Below, one piece after another: positions 13,201 to 24,401 of a stretch of 64,000 nucleotides of DNA. Each line of letters opens with the position of its first letter. Within the stretch, counting starts at the first letter, position 1. The notes below the pieces were generated by a model. The model was not told where the DNA came from. It did no database searches and worked only from the letters and a program-made list of their open reading frames with translations. The stretch lies in the NCBI GenBank assembly GCA_015698045.1, contig BLAL01000012.1, positions 1,984,001-2,048,000 of the forward strand. Direction: 5' to 3'. This DNA is from Rhizophagus clarus. Lineage: Eukaryota > Glomeromycota > Glomeromycetes > Glomerales > Glomeraceae. The position numbers and the translations under genes were made by a program.

Positions 13201-13634
13201 GAAAAAAAAGTGCTGCTGCAAATAATGATGTAGAATTGCTAAAACATTTTGTCGACGCTGGGATAGACATAAATCGTACTGGATTTGATCATCGCACAGC
13301 ATTACATCATGCAGTAGCTGAAGGTTGTCTTGAAACCGTTCAGTATCTTTTGTCATTACCCGACATAAATACAGAAACTAAAGATAGGTGGGGAAGGAGA
13401 CCTATTGATGATGCCGAAATGAATCTTGGCAGAATGTGGGGAAGGGATAACGAAACAGAAAAACAGTTGAGAGAGATCGTTAGACTGCTGAGAGATAAAG
13501 CTGATTATCAAGAATACGAAACAATTAAAATAAAACATCCAAGTACATCGAATGAATATAGTAGATCAAACGATAATCATTTAAATGGTGTTAATGGAGT
13601 TGTATTTGTAGTTGATAATGATGCATCAAAATAA
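10258..13634 (+). CDS. L-asparaginase with C-terminal ankyrin repeats (814 aa, 13 exons)
   Basis: Exons: 10258-10621, 10694-10770, 10844-11067, 11135-11190, 11275-11343, 11413-11470, 11540-11567, 11705-11912, 11981-12330, 12410-12575, 12648-12862, 12931-13136, 13211-13634. The phases give one 2445-nt frame. Residues 1-121 are a Ser-rich, probably disordered extension. The catalytic domain starts with IYTGGTIGM (nucleophile Thr134), followed by [20 protein letters not shown] (Thr265, Asp266), [36 protein letters not shown] (Lys337) and [15 protein letters not shown]. This is the bacterial type-I and animal 60-kDa asparaginase/lysophospholipase layout. From about residue 590 there are ankyrin repeats ([58 protein letters not shown]). 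The reaction is asparagine to aspartate plus ammonia in the cytosol. The ankyrin tail is known in this subfamily; its partner is unknown. Confidence 0.95.
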
Positions 13635-13940
13635 TGATGCGGACGGAAAGTAATCATGATTCATTTGGAAGATGGGGTTCCTTTCTTTTAAAAAAAAAAA
13701 AAAAAAAAGTTATTTTATAATAATAGAGTAATAATAATCTACAATATTTTATATATAAACATTAATTTCTGTTGTATTAACTGATAATTTTTTAGAAACA
13801 ATCATAAAAGTAATTAAAGTAATATTTACAGAAATAAATTGACAATTTATTTAAAATTTTAGTCACGTGACTTTGTTAGACGATCTTATTACATTTTCAC
13901 GTGTGTATTCTTGAGTCGATTCTCGAACTTTCAAAACAAA

Positions 13941-15389
13941 ATGTCAAAACTATCTTTACAAAATGCTATACTAACTTATGGACAATTAGAAACTACACCC
14001 TCAAAAAAGGATAATATACCCGAAGAATTGGAAGATGAACTTCGTAGATTAGGATGTGATTTTGTTCAATCTGCTGGAATCGTATTACGATTGTAACTAA
14101 TTATTAAATTATTTTTTTCTCTTTAAATAAGAATTAAACTGATATAGTAATATTATTATTTAGACCACAAGTAGCTATGGCTACTGCACAAGTACTTTTT
14201 CAACGGTTTTTTTACGTTGCGTCTTTAAAAAAATTCTCTGTTAGGGTTTGTATTCGAAACATTAAATAATTTATTTTATTTTATTATATTTTTTCTTTTT
14301 TCTTTTTTCTTTTTTTTTTGTAAAATAGAATTATCAAAGAATTCTCCCTTTTGAAAGGACATAGGTATGGGAGCTTTATTCTTGGCTTCAAAGGTTTCAG
14401 AATCGCCGTGTAAAATTCGCGATTTAATAAATGTTTATAACTATTTGATAAGACGTTATCGTAATGAACCAAATGAATCATTAGAATATTTAGGACAAGT
14501 AAGATGTTATTGTTATTATTTTTTTTTTTCAATTTTCTTTTATTTTATTTTCTTACTGTTCTTACTAAAACTATTTGTTAAAATTAAAAAAAAAAAAAAA
14601 AAGGTATTTTATGAAATGAAAGATGCATTAGTAATAGCTGAAATGCAAATCCTAAAAAAATTGGGATTTAATGTTCATGTACAATTACCATATGGATTAA
14701 TGGTCAATTATTTAAAAGTATTAGAATTAACTGATCATGAAACAATTCCTCAAAAGGCGTGGGGATATCTTAATGATGCGTGAGTGGAAATTTTAAATTT
14801 TTTTAATCTCCCATTTTATATTTATTTAAATCACTTAATTATTGTCAATTTAACTAACTTTTATGATTACTACAGGTTAAGAACAAATGTGTATGTATGT
14901 TATCAACCAGCAACAATTGCTTGTGCTGTAATATGGTTAGCTGCAAGGATAGCTCAGGTCAAATTACCAACGTCACCTCCATGGTGGGAATTATTTGAAG
15001 CTGAATTAGAAGATATCCTTTATTCTATTGAATTGGGTTTACTTTCTTTTATCTATATTTATTTATCTTTGACAATTTTGAGAATACATATAGAAAATAT
15101 ATCCAGACATATCATGAGATTATATGCTATAAGGTTACCTTCAAATTTACCTCTTTCACTTGATGAATTGGAAGATTACTTAAAGAATTATGAAGACAGA
15201 AGAAAATCTGGAATTAATGATAAAGTTGATTTGAGACCGGCTCCCGAAACTAACGAGACTAACGAAACTAACGAAGCTAATGAAACTAATGATACTAATG
15301 AAACTAACGATAAAGTTGATGATTTGGGACCGGCTCCTGAAACTAATGATAAAGATGATTTGGGACCAGCTCCTATGGTAATTAAGTAG
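13941..15389 (+). CDS. cyclin L (335 aa, 6 exons)
   Basis: Exons: 13941-14092, 14164-14245, 14358-14498, 14604-14779, 14876-15036, 15094-15389. The cyclin box opens with LRRLGCDFVQSAGIVLRLPQ and VAMATAQVLFQRFFY, then MGALFLASKVSESPCKIRDL, LKKLGFNVHVQLPYGLMVNY, ALRTNVYVCYQPATIACAVI and HIMRLYAIR. These match cyclin L residue by residue (RLPQVAMATGQVLFQRFFY in animals). Cyclin L partners CDK11/CDK10-type kinases and acts in transcription and pre-mRNA splicing in the nucleus. The last intron (15037-15093, 57 nt) is a multiple of three with no stop, so retention would insert 19 residues after the second cyclin fold. The tail lacks the RS-rich region of animal cyclin L and instead has ETN tandem repeats and two or three DLGPAPE repeats (15229-15377). 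An ATG is present in exon 1; the TTG upstream is not needed. Confidence 0.92.
15229..15377 (+). repeat. in-frame 9-bp coding repeat in the cyclin L tail
   Basis: A run of GAAACTAAC-like units encodes ETN/EAN/DTN repeats, flanked by repeated (D)LGPAPE/T blocks. The frame is kept, so copy number can vary without breaking the protein. It is probably a disordered acidic tail. Confidence 0.75.
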
Positions 15390-15727
15390 TCATTTGACCG
15401 AAGATGAAATTATTTTATTTGATGTGAATTACTAAATAATCGATAATTTTAGGTTGAAGATTGAAATAATCTAGTTCGATTTAAATGTATTAATAATGTT
15501 TTAAAGATGTTTCTTATTATACCGTCTTACACCGATGTACAGCACCCATTTTATGTAGTTTTTACATGTAATTATTGGTAAGTGATAGAAAGTACTTGTT
15601 AATAAATTTTAGATTATTAGTTAAATAATAATAATCGAAGTTCTGGAAATATTATATATCTCACGAATTCTATAATTATTATATTCTTTATATTCTATTT
15701 TATAACTCTAGACGTTTTAGACATCTA
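15390..15727. other. convergent 3' intergenic region (cyclin L / TDP1)
   Basis: About 340 bp between two stop codons on opposite strands. AT-rich, with no coding signal. It should contain both polyadenylation regions. Confidence 0.45.
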
Positions 15728-18402
15728 TTACCATCCAAGAGAAAACTAGAGATCATAAAAAATACTATTAATATATAAGTTACTTTTTAATAATAAAAGA
15801 CTTTAATAAATAAACTTACCCAAGGGATGTCATTTTCTTCATAAGGGTTTGGAGGTCTTTTGTATGATACTGGTACACCATGATCACTAAACCAATCCCT
15901 TTTTTCGTCTTTATTATTTTCTTTATCATCATCATCACGTAATTTAGTTATTGGAAGAAATATTCCTAATTCCCAATTATAAATTTTTAATTGAATTTCC
16001 TTTGTATCTCTTGATACATTAAGTTTTCCCCTAATTAAAGTGTTGTTAATTTATTTACTGTATCCATTGTATAGAATTCAAATAAATAAACTGATTCAAC
16101 TTACCAAGCAGATTCTGTAAAATTATGACTTCTTTAATAATAGTAATTAAATTAGTTAAAATATTTAAATATTACTAGTGCTCGTATTTAAACGTGATAC
16201 GTACCCACAATAGTACCATCCTACAGTATTATTATCTTCACGTACATCATCTGTTACGGTATCTTGTGATAATTCTAAAATATTTTCTTCCGTAATAGTT
16301 TCTTGTGTGTCTAATATTTTATTCTTACAATCTACGTCTACAACATCAGAATCATTTGCGGACTCATCACTATCATATTTATTTTTGATAATCTTTCTTT
16401 TGTTAATTTTAATTTGTCGGTTTTGTTCTTGTTTCAATAATCGCTTCTGCTCTAATTGATCTGGTGGTGGTCGAATAAATCTGGCCAATAAGAACTAAAT
16501 TTAATACATGATACGTTAATTATGAATAAGTAATGTCGAAAAATATAGATTGTAAAAAATTTTTTTTTTTTACTTTTGTATGCATTAATGTTCCATTTCT
16601 ATTCGACTCACATTTTCTAACCAACAAATAAACATGTAAATAGGCTTCTCTATCCATTTATTCAGATAAATATCACTATTATAAATGGCAAGCAATTAAT
16701 ATTATAACTCACCTTAAAATTTCTTTAGGAAATGTTAGTTGTTCATAACATTTCTTAGAAAAACACAAAGGTCCAGCTCCCTATATATAGTGTATATGTA
16801 CATAACGCGTTAGTAAAATCTATTTACGTTAACAAAACCTACAAAACAAAACATTATATACCGCAAATGTATATTTTGAATTCAAAACCGTCTTGTTTGT
16901 TGGATAAACGATAGTGATAGGAGGTAACGGCCGTGATTGTTGTGAATCCGGTGATGATTGTAACGGTTGCATTGGTTGTGATGGCTGTGATGGTTCTAAA
17001 TATTCATCCTCTTCAAATTGTTCTTTATCTCTTTTTGATTTACGTTGTTTTGGGATAATATACGGATCAAGACCCTTGGCTGACCTATAAAATTCATTTA
17101 AAAATTCCGGAGTAATCGAACCAAGTGATGAGGACTAATTTATTTTCCCAAAATTAGATTTATTAATTATAATTAAATAATTAATAATGATATAACTTGT
17201 GTAAATATACCTGACATTCTAGTTCAACATATTCGTATTTACAAATATTCTTTACAACCTGAGATAATCTTCCATGACCATATTTCTTTACATTTTCAAT
17301 ACCTTTATAAGCTCCAGGTATAGAAGGTATAATAGTCGCCTAAATAAGAAATTAAATTCTTAATGTATATAACCAAAATGGGATGAAAATTACTAAATTT
17401 TACCTTTGCATTCGAGAAATCATATAGAGGAAGCTTATTTATAATATGAGATTTTAAACCCATAGCTAATAAATAATCTCTTAATTCTTTTGCAAATAAA
17501 TGAATATTGTTATTAATTGTGTTGTTTTCATTATATCTTGGAAAATCTTGTATAAAGACAATATTTTCAGAAATTTCCCAATCATGAGAAATTAAATTAG
17601 CAGAAGAAATAACAACACGGATCCACTCATCATAAATTAATATCATTAATTTAGCATGAAAACATCCATGTCCCATACTTGACATTGGAGGATGTACTAA
17701 TAATATTTTTGTATTGGGTATACAGAATACACCTTGCTGAACGTGATAAAGGAAAATTTTTTTAAATTATTTAAATTAGAAGTTGTACTAATTTTTTTTT
17801 TTTTTTTAAAAAAAAAAAAGAGAAAAATCTTTAGTTACCGAATCACCGCTTTCAGGATCCCAATGTTTAGCTACGATAACACTTATGTCTTTTGGTAAAT
17901 TTTCAAGTAGCCACGAAAATTCTATAGTCATCGCGCAAAAAAACGCGCTTCTCAATTGATTCTTTTCGGAGAACGAAAGATAAAGTTAAAAAATCGCGAT
18001 ATATTGAAAAGATAATCGGTTGAGAATTAAAGAAAAAGTACCTTTTGAATTATTTCATCGAATCGAATATAATCACCATTATATCCTGGAACATACGTAA
18101 GCTTCGTAACACCATCCAGAAACTGTGGACCTATTTTTTCTGTAAAGAAAAAAAAAAAAAAAATTTAAGTATCACCATTCACCTTTATAATTTTGTTAAG
18201 ATATTTCACCTATTATAACAGGAGTATTAATATTTGATTTATTATCACTTATATTTTCGTGTTCTTTCTTCCGTCTCTTTGCATTTTTCTTATCCTCTTT
18301 GAGAAAATCTTCACAATTATTGTCAGGTGAACCTAGAATATTTATTTTATTACGCATACTAAGTTCGTATAAAAAAAGTCGAATGTTAATAAATATATTC
18401 AT
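15728..18402 (-). CDS. TDP1: tyrosyl-DNA phosphodiesterase 1 (612 aa, 12 exons)
   Basis: Exons on the minus strand: 18402-18210, 18139-18042, 17961-17839, 17736-17404, 17339-17211, 17134-16862, 16780-16713, 16649-16574, 16494-16205, 16131-16105, 16030-15820, 15745-15728. First HKD motif: GHGCFHAKLMIL (His165, Lys167) with VVISSANLISHDWE (Asn185). Second: GTLMHTK (His429, Lys431) with GSHNFTESAWGKLN (Asn531), then IYNWELGIFLP. The enzyme removes 3'-phosphotyrosyl adducts such as stalled topoisomerase I from DNA in the nucleus. Between His429 and Asn531 there are about 100 residues instead of about 23 in the human protein; the extra stretch is Lys/Arg- then Asp/Glu-rich. A Gln/Ser/Pro-rich insert lies near residues 340-365. 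The start could also be 18357, which removes a hydrophobic 15-residue leader. The last 18-nt exon is the least certain part. Confidence 0.92.
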
Positions 18403-19331
18403 TATTATAATTCTAGGAAAGGACTGACTTATTGCAATTTACATTTTATTTGTTTGAGTTTTTTCGGGTTCGACTTCTGAGATGACAAATTTTTGAATTT
18501 TTTTATCTATTTATACTGATCATCGTAAAACGCGTTCTGGGACATAATTACTAAATGAGGAATAATGTAGTTTCCGCAGTATTAAACGACAGCTAAGATT
18601 TCAAACTTTTATCTCTTCACTCACAAATACTATAACATTGCACGAATTATCTCCAACTAATTTTTTTTGTCAAAATTTAATATTTTAACCGAATCACAAG
18701 TGAATAACTCACGGGTTCATCTAGATCCAAGATAATAAATTCTCATTCATCAAAGTATCCTAAATGGAATAAAACATTACTGAAGAATGGAAGAGAGTGC
18801 CATGCAAATGATCTTATAAAACTTAAAAAATACCATTAAAACTCATGGAGAATTTTCATTCATTACAATGGAAGCATTAACTAGGAAGTTGACTTTTAAT
18901 AAACACTATAATTTCAACGATAAAATGCTTAGTAAAAAAGAAATATCCTGCTACTTTCTTCCTGAAAGAAATTATCTGGCTTTGTTTGAACTCGACAATA
19001 TGAAACACCCATCTCCATCTGGTAACCAGAATTGCACTTTTTATTGCACCTCGTTATTGCACCTGTAATGTATATGGCGAAAGAAAATTACGAACAGATT
19101 TAAGCCGGCAAATGTTTAAAGCCTCTGCGGAATTGATTGAGCTGATTTTGAATTGGATATAGTAGGACTTCTGGATGGTCGAGCTGTATTAGCTTTTGAG
19201 ACTGGGGCATGCAGAAACTTTAAGTTATGGTAAAAAAATTAAGAATATTTTCGTCCTAACGTCATGTATTTTTCCCGACTTAGTTCCAAACTTTGTATTT
19301 ATCTTTATGTGATATCTTTGTCACGACATAA
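18403..19331. other. intergenic with one weak ORF
   Basis: Upstream of TDP1 (-). An ORF on the plus strand at 18868-19068 has normal amino-acid variety but resembles nothing I know and has no matching neighbour. It may be a decayed piece of the coding relic that follows. Confidence 0.3.
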
Positions 19332-20396
19332 AAAAAAAAATCTTTACACAAAGACGAAGAATTCCCTACACGATGGTTTCAAGGAACATGGAAAGTTAAA
19401 GACATCAAGGAATTCACACAACATAAGGCATATAAAAGAATATTAGTCGATGTCAATAATACAAACATGCGCGCCTACTGTAAAGAGATACACAACAACC
19501 ACAAAGTGATCTGTACAAAAGTATTAAAAGTAGGAGATGAATCGTTTGTAGAAGTGACATTTACTAACAAAGAAGAAATGATCAGAACCTTAGATAAAGA
19601 AGAAAAAGGGTTATGGATAAAAAAAAGAAGATATGAAATTTAACTCGTCGTTCAAGCCTCAATATTCAAAGATCAACGACTCGCCAATATGGTCGTCGGT
19701 AAAAGATGTTACTTTAACAAGATTAGATAATACTTCAACGATAATTGATAAAGATAAAAATATAATGTCAAAAGCCACGGAAGAGAAATCAAATACGCCA
19801 ACATTAATTAAGAAAACATCTGGAAAAAATGTAAATTTGCTTGATTACATAAACAATATTTGTAGCAGAATGCAGCCTTGGACTGATACACTAGCCACCA
19901 CGATTACACCTTATATATTATACCGTAATTCGGATTTGAAAGGATCATTGGATGACGTGAATAAACGTAAAAAATTCTTTGAAGAAACGATTAAAGAATT
20001 TAATTTAGCAGCTGCGCGATTATTAGACGATAGTAATGAACACGGTTTTACATATGTAGAAGCCTATTTTAAAACGAAAGAAGAAATGGAAAAGGCTTTG
20101 AAGATAGTTCAAAAGGCTACGTGGCTAAAATGGGAGGATAAATTAGTAACATATTCAAAGATCTCTCGAATTTTTAATTCTTTTGATCACGTGAGTAGTA
20201 GAATATGATAGGAATCGAAAAACCTCCTATAGAATCAAGTTACGAATTCCATCAAGTAAATGAATCGTGCAGAGAAAGATTAGAAGCCAAAATCGAAGAA
20301 GATCAAGACGTTAATAATCATAACAAACGAAAGAAGAACCATGCAGATACGTTATATCGTACAAAATTTGGCGCGAAAAGCGCAAAAGAAGACTAA
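19332..20396 (+). pseudogene. frame-broken coding relic of a repeated protein family (unrecognised)
   Basis: Three successive plus-strand frames read as one coding sequence with two frameshifts. They are 19332-19643 (no start codon; contains EEFPTRWFQGTWKVKDIKEF and ends WIKKRRYEI), 19633-20208 (191 codons) and 20205-20396, which overlaps the previous stop as ATGA. The first and second pieces each carry a similar core: SFVEVTFTNKEEMIRTLDKE in one and TYVEAYFKTKEEMEKALKI in the other. That suggests two copies of one small alpha/beta domain in the ancestral protein. Codon composition is less AT-rich than the flanks. My impression, from memory only, is that such FPTRWF-containing proteins are common and mobile-element-associated in Glomeromycotina; a non-LTR ORF1 is one possibility. 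No reverse transcriptase or endonuclease is seen downstream. Confidence 0.5.
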
Positions 20397-21926
20397 GAAT
20401 AATGACCAGAAACGATTCGACATACAGATTGAAATTCGATGTTTAAAGGTAATCCGAATAAATAAATCTATATGACGTATCGTTTAGGGTAAAATAGTAA
20501 ATTACGTATAGTATTAGATAAAATAATAAAAATTATAAAAACATAGTAAAATATTCATAAACAAAAAAAAGAAAAGAGGCGTTAACGGAAACACAGGTAA
20601 ATGTATTAGAGATAGTAAGATACGAAAGTATCACCTTAAGTTGGTATATAGTGAATTTTATTTACTAATGTATAAATGTTCTTCGACACGTTAACGCTGG
20701 TAAAACCATCACGTGACTCTGCATAATTCTGCATAATGCGGGCCAGTTGTCGGGATTTTGGCCTGTCGGGATTTTACACGGATCCCCCATCTGACAAGTC
20801 AGTATGTTAGGATCATCAGCATAATTAATGGGTGCTAAAAAAAACAGAGTATTAAAATATATCACGAATCAGTAATTACACTTATCATTGCTTACAATCT
20901 CTTGCACAGATCTTGTATCATGACTTTCTTTGAAATTAAATGTTCCTATATATTTCCTCTCAGTGATTACAAAGATCCAAAGGAAAATCATAACACAAAT
21001 TTTGACACCAAGTTTTTAAAGTAGCTTTTGTAATTCCATCACATTTTGGTGGATTGTCTAAGAAGATTAAGCAAAAGTATTGCTATGTGAATGTTTGATA
21101 TCAGGCGTTACTATATTGAACATTCTAACGCCTTTAATCTTCCTCTGTAATTGAGAGAGATACCTGCATCAATGTGCTTGCTGTAATAAAAAGAACGAAT
21201 TAACGTAATATTTATTATAAATTTATCATAAAATTTCTACCTGATCAGTAAAATATTAGAAACTTGGTTTCCAACTTTCTTTACATCTGTCCTTCCTACT
21301 AAAGATCAGGTAATCTAAAATATTAAGAAATCAATAATATTCCACTCAAATTTTTTTTTTTTTTTTTAACCCAAAATATTCATGTATTGGCATACCTTTG
21401 GTTGTAATGTCAGATATGATTTTGTTTTGATCTTAATAAAATAATTTGTACTGTACAATAGAAAATTATTTTAATCCTAAAGTAACGTGAAATAGTGGAA
21501 ATTTCTTGTATGCTGTCAAAAATGAGTCACAATTATTATGATCCTTGTTGCATACCATGTTTAGTTATAAATTTATACTGCAATTTGATTTGTTATTCCT
21601 AAATTTAAATTTGTATGCACTTAGCATTAAAAAATAGAGTACATAAATCAATTCCATTGTTCCCTAAATATCGTCAATATAAAATCCATCCGGACGAATT
21701 ACAAAAGAAAATTCAAGCATAAAATTTCACTAATCAATCATACGAGAAAGCAATGAAATGAAAACATAATCGTCATTAAACTTAGTTTTATTAAATTTAT
21801 ATCCTACATAAAAATCAATTTTTTAATTAAATTTTTCTTATTAACTGAATATATATTTACAATATACTCTTCCTTATTTCCTTACTTCCTTATAAGATTC
21901 TTTTTATTCGTTTTACCAGATAATTT
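20397..21926. other. intergenic, no gene seen
   Basis: AT-rich. A patch at 20695-20800 is GC-richer, with two TGTCGGGATTTT copies and a TGCATAATTCTGCATAATGC stretch. The latter echoes a transposon interior at 51340-51360, and the former echoes the inverted-repeat element at 40-41 kb. These are probably old transposon scraps. Confidence 0.35.
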
Positions 21927-22040
21927 GTGTATCAAAAATATGATTCAAAAAGGAAAGCTCTATATTTACAACATATACAAGCTTATAATATTGCTCTTGG
22001 TTTTGGTTGGAATGATCATGTATTCAGTTTCATAGCCTTA
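21927..22040 (+). pseudogene. inverted fragment of the 455-aa gene family
   Basis: On the plus strand this short stretch encodes DSKRKALYLQHIQAYNIALG followed by FGWNDHVF. The same peptide lies in residues 93-128 of the intact minus-strand gene at 28077-29943, here with a deletion of about nine residues (IKAGSLEQY). It is in the opposite orientation to the other family members, and frame and context are lost on both sides. Confidence 0.75.
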
Positions 22041-22149
22041 AATTACGATTATAAAAAAAAATTTCTCCCAACAATTTACTTTCAATCTTCCAAAAAAGTG
22101 AGATTAATATATAAAAAATGTAAACAAATAAGATTGAATAAATATTAAA

Positions 22150-23601
22150 AATAATTAAAGTACATAGAAGCCTAACACACAATTTCTGTATGTATTTCTC
22201 GAACTAAATTATCTGGCATATTTACGAACGCCCATCTGCAGTTTTCCAGCCGAGTGAAACTTTTATTGCATAGAAATTAACGCAGAGAAGTTAGTGGTAT
22301 CAGTTACCGCTATCATTTTATTTGTCCACTTTAATTTTTGAAAGAACCGTCTCTAAAACCGGAGAGTCTAATGAGAAATAAAACATTAATTAATTCAACT
22401 GACAGATAATATAATGCAATTATATAAATAATATTCAATGATTGTTCGTCTCTACATACAATGTACTGATTGGGGGCTTGTTGAATATTTTGGGTTCGGG
22501 CTAGCATTAAACCTATATAAAATACAGCACACTTATGCAATAAAGCATAATCACATCGATCTCTTGAGAAACCGGGAAAAAAACATTGAAAAAAAAAGAA
22601 TAATAAATTAAACGCAAAATACCTATTTAAATTATTATTATTTTCTTTTTTTTTTTTTTTTTGTTTCAATCAAAAAAAAAATGCAATTGTCCCTTGATGA
22701 AAATGGAATAATTTTTTTCTTAAAACTGAAAAGGGTATTTGTATAAATGAAAAAGTAAATTAAAATAAAATACCTGCTGTTAAAGAAGAATTTTTACGAT
22801 AAACAATTGATCGAACTTTATTTTCCAACTTCGTGTGAGTCTAGATTGTCCAAAAAAAAAAACTTTTGTAGTCTGTTCTAACGAAAGGAATAACTGTAGC
22901 ATTAAAGCAAACCATGGCATTTCATAATTATCGAGTAAAATATAATTTGATGATTCGATGGCTGCGGGAAAAAGGATAAATATCTTAATCGCGCGTACGC
23001 GTTACATCTACGAGATTGATTATCATAATCGAATTTATTAATATCGTTATTTTCATCATCGATGGTAATTAAATTCATCACGCTAAAGATCAATTGAACT
23101 TGTAAAAAATTTCTTATCCAAATTTGAAAGTGTTGTAGTTGTTGAGAAATTACAGAATTTACTAAAGTATGTTTTGTTGTTGGCTAAAAGAGACCACCAA
23201 AATGTTTCCAGTTTTTTAGAGCGAAGATTCATCCTGATAAATCTTAATTCATCAAAGGCTTTTTTAATTATGGAACAGGATGCATGGCTCCATTTCAACT
23301 AAAGTCAAGAGCAATATTATAAGCTTGTATATGTTATGAATATCGATTGAAACAAGCAGCTTTCCTTTTTGAATCAATATATTCTCGTAAAATTGAATTT
23401 TATCATGGGAAATAATTTATTGATTTGCCAGAATGCAAGTTTTTATGACACGAAACTCGTCATACCTATCGTGTGCTCATATTATCAACTATTGATAAAG
23501 TTTTGTCACTATTTAGGAGATAAATTTCAAATGTGTCTTCACCTGAGGATGATGTTGCCGAAGTAGATGAAGTAGATTTACGTTCACGAATTTGGTGGCG
23601 T
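22150..23601 (-). pseudogene. decayed full-length copy of the 455-aa gene family
   Basis: The minus strand aligns over all four exons and introns of the intact gene at 28077-29943. Matches: last exon (22150-22370, for example the TCTGGCATAT and GTGGTATCAG stretches), exon 3 (22440-22515, GGGCTAGCATTAA), exon 2 (22780-22925, GTCTGTTCTA) and exon 1 (23040-23601). Frameshifts, small deletions and stops break it throughout; for example the 22902-23093 and 23083-23298 fragments are in different frames. Its upstream flank is also shared, so this was a segmental duplication rather than a retrocopy: the introns are still present. Confidence 0.8.
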
Positions 23602-23859
23602 AATTAAGAAAGAAATCGGAGAAAAAAGAATGAAGAAAATTAAAATTTCACATTATTTTTGCTTGAATTATATGTGTATATATTTTAAATATAATATATA
23701 CAATAATAAATCCAGTTTTTTTTAATATATGTACAGTAATAAATAAAACTTGTTTCTGTAATCATTTTGAGTGGTAGAAAGGGTTTTTGTGTGAATATAT
23801 AATCGCGTATTTAAATTTTATAAAACAAAAAAAAAAAGGAACAAACGTGAAAAATATTT

Positions 23860-24401
23860 ACCGGTTAATTCATCGATGAACTGCCACACTGTCTTATTTC
23901 ATCATTTTCGTTGATGGTATCGTGCTAAGACGATTAATAAACTATTTTCCAAAGAAAATTGTTGAATTTACCGAAATAGGAGGAGATTGTTGATCCGAAC
24001 AAACCAACAAAATGTTTCCAATTCTTAAAGGGTTTATCTTCATAAATTTTTAATTCATTCGAGGCTTTTTAATTATGGGTAGATTCGTGACCATCCTAAC
24101 GACCTAACCGGAGCCAAAAGCAATATTATAAGATTGTATATGTCGTGAATATTGTCCAAGAGAACCGGTTTCCAAGTAGTTCTCAATATATTCTTGTGGA
24201 ATCTTTTGTTATAGGAAAAGATTTTCCAGGATGCAGGCTTTTATGACATGAAACATGTCATACATGCTCTTAAAGCTCGTGTGTTTACGCTAGGAGATCT
24301 TTTTTTTATCGACTATTGATAATTTTTTGTCACTTTTTAGGAAAGTTTTCAACGTCATCTTCACTTGAACGAAGCGGTTTCGTTCATGAATTGGTGACAT
24401 A
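23860..24401 (-). pseudogene. second, exon-1-only relic of the 455-aa gene family
   Basis: Matches exon 1 of the intact gene (29268-29943) plus about 400 bp of upstream flank to 24850, including the conserved TTTCTTAAAATCATGGTT block. Exons 2-4 are absent. Internal deletions and stops prevent translation. It lies directly upstream of the other relic in the same orientation. Confidence 0.75.
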
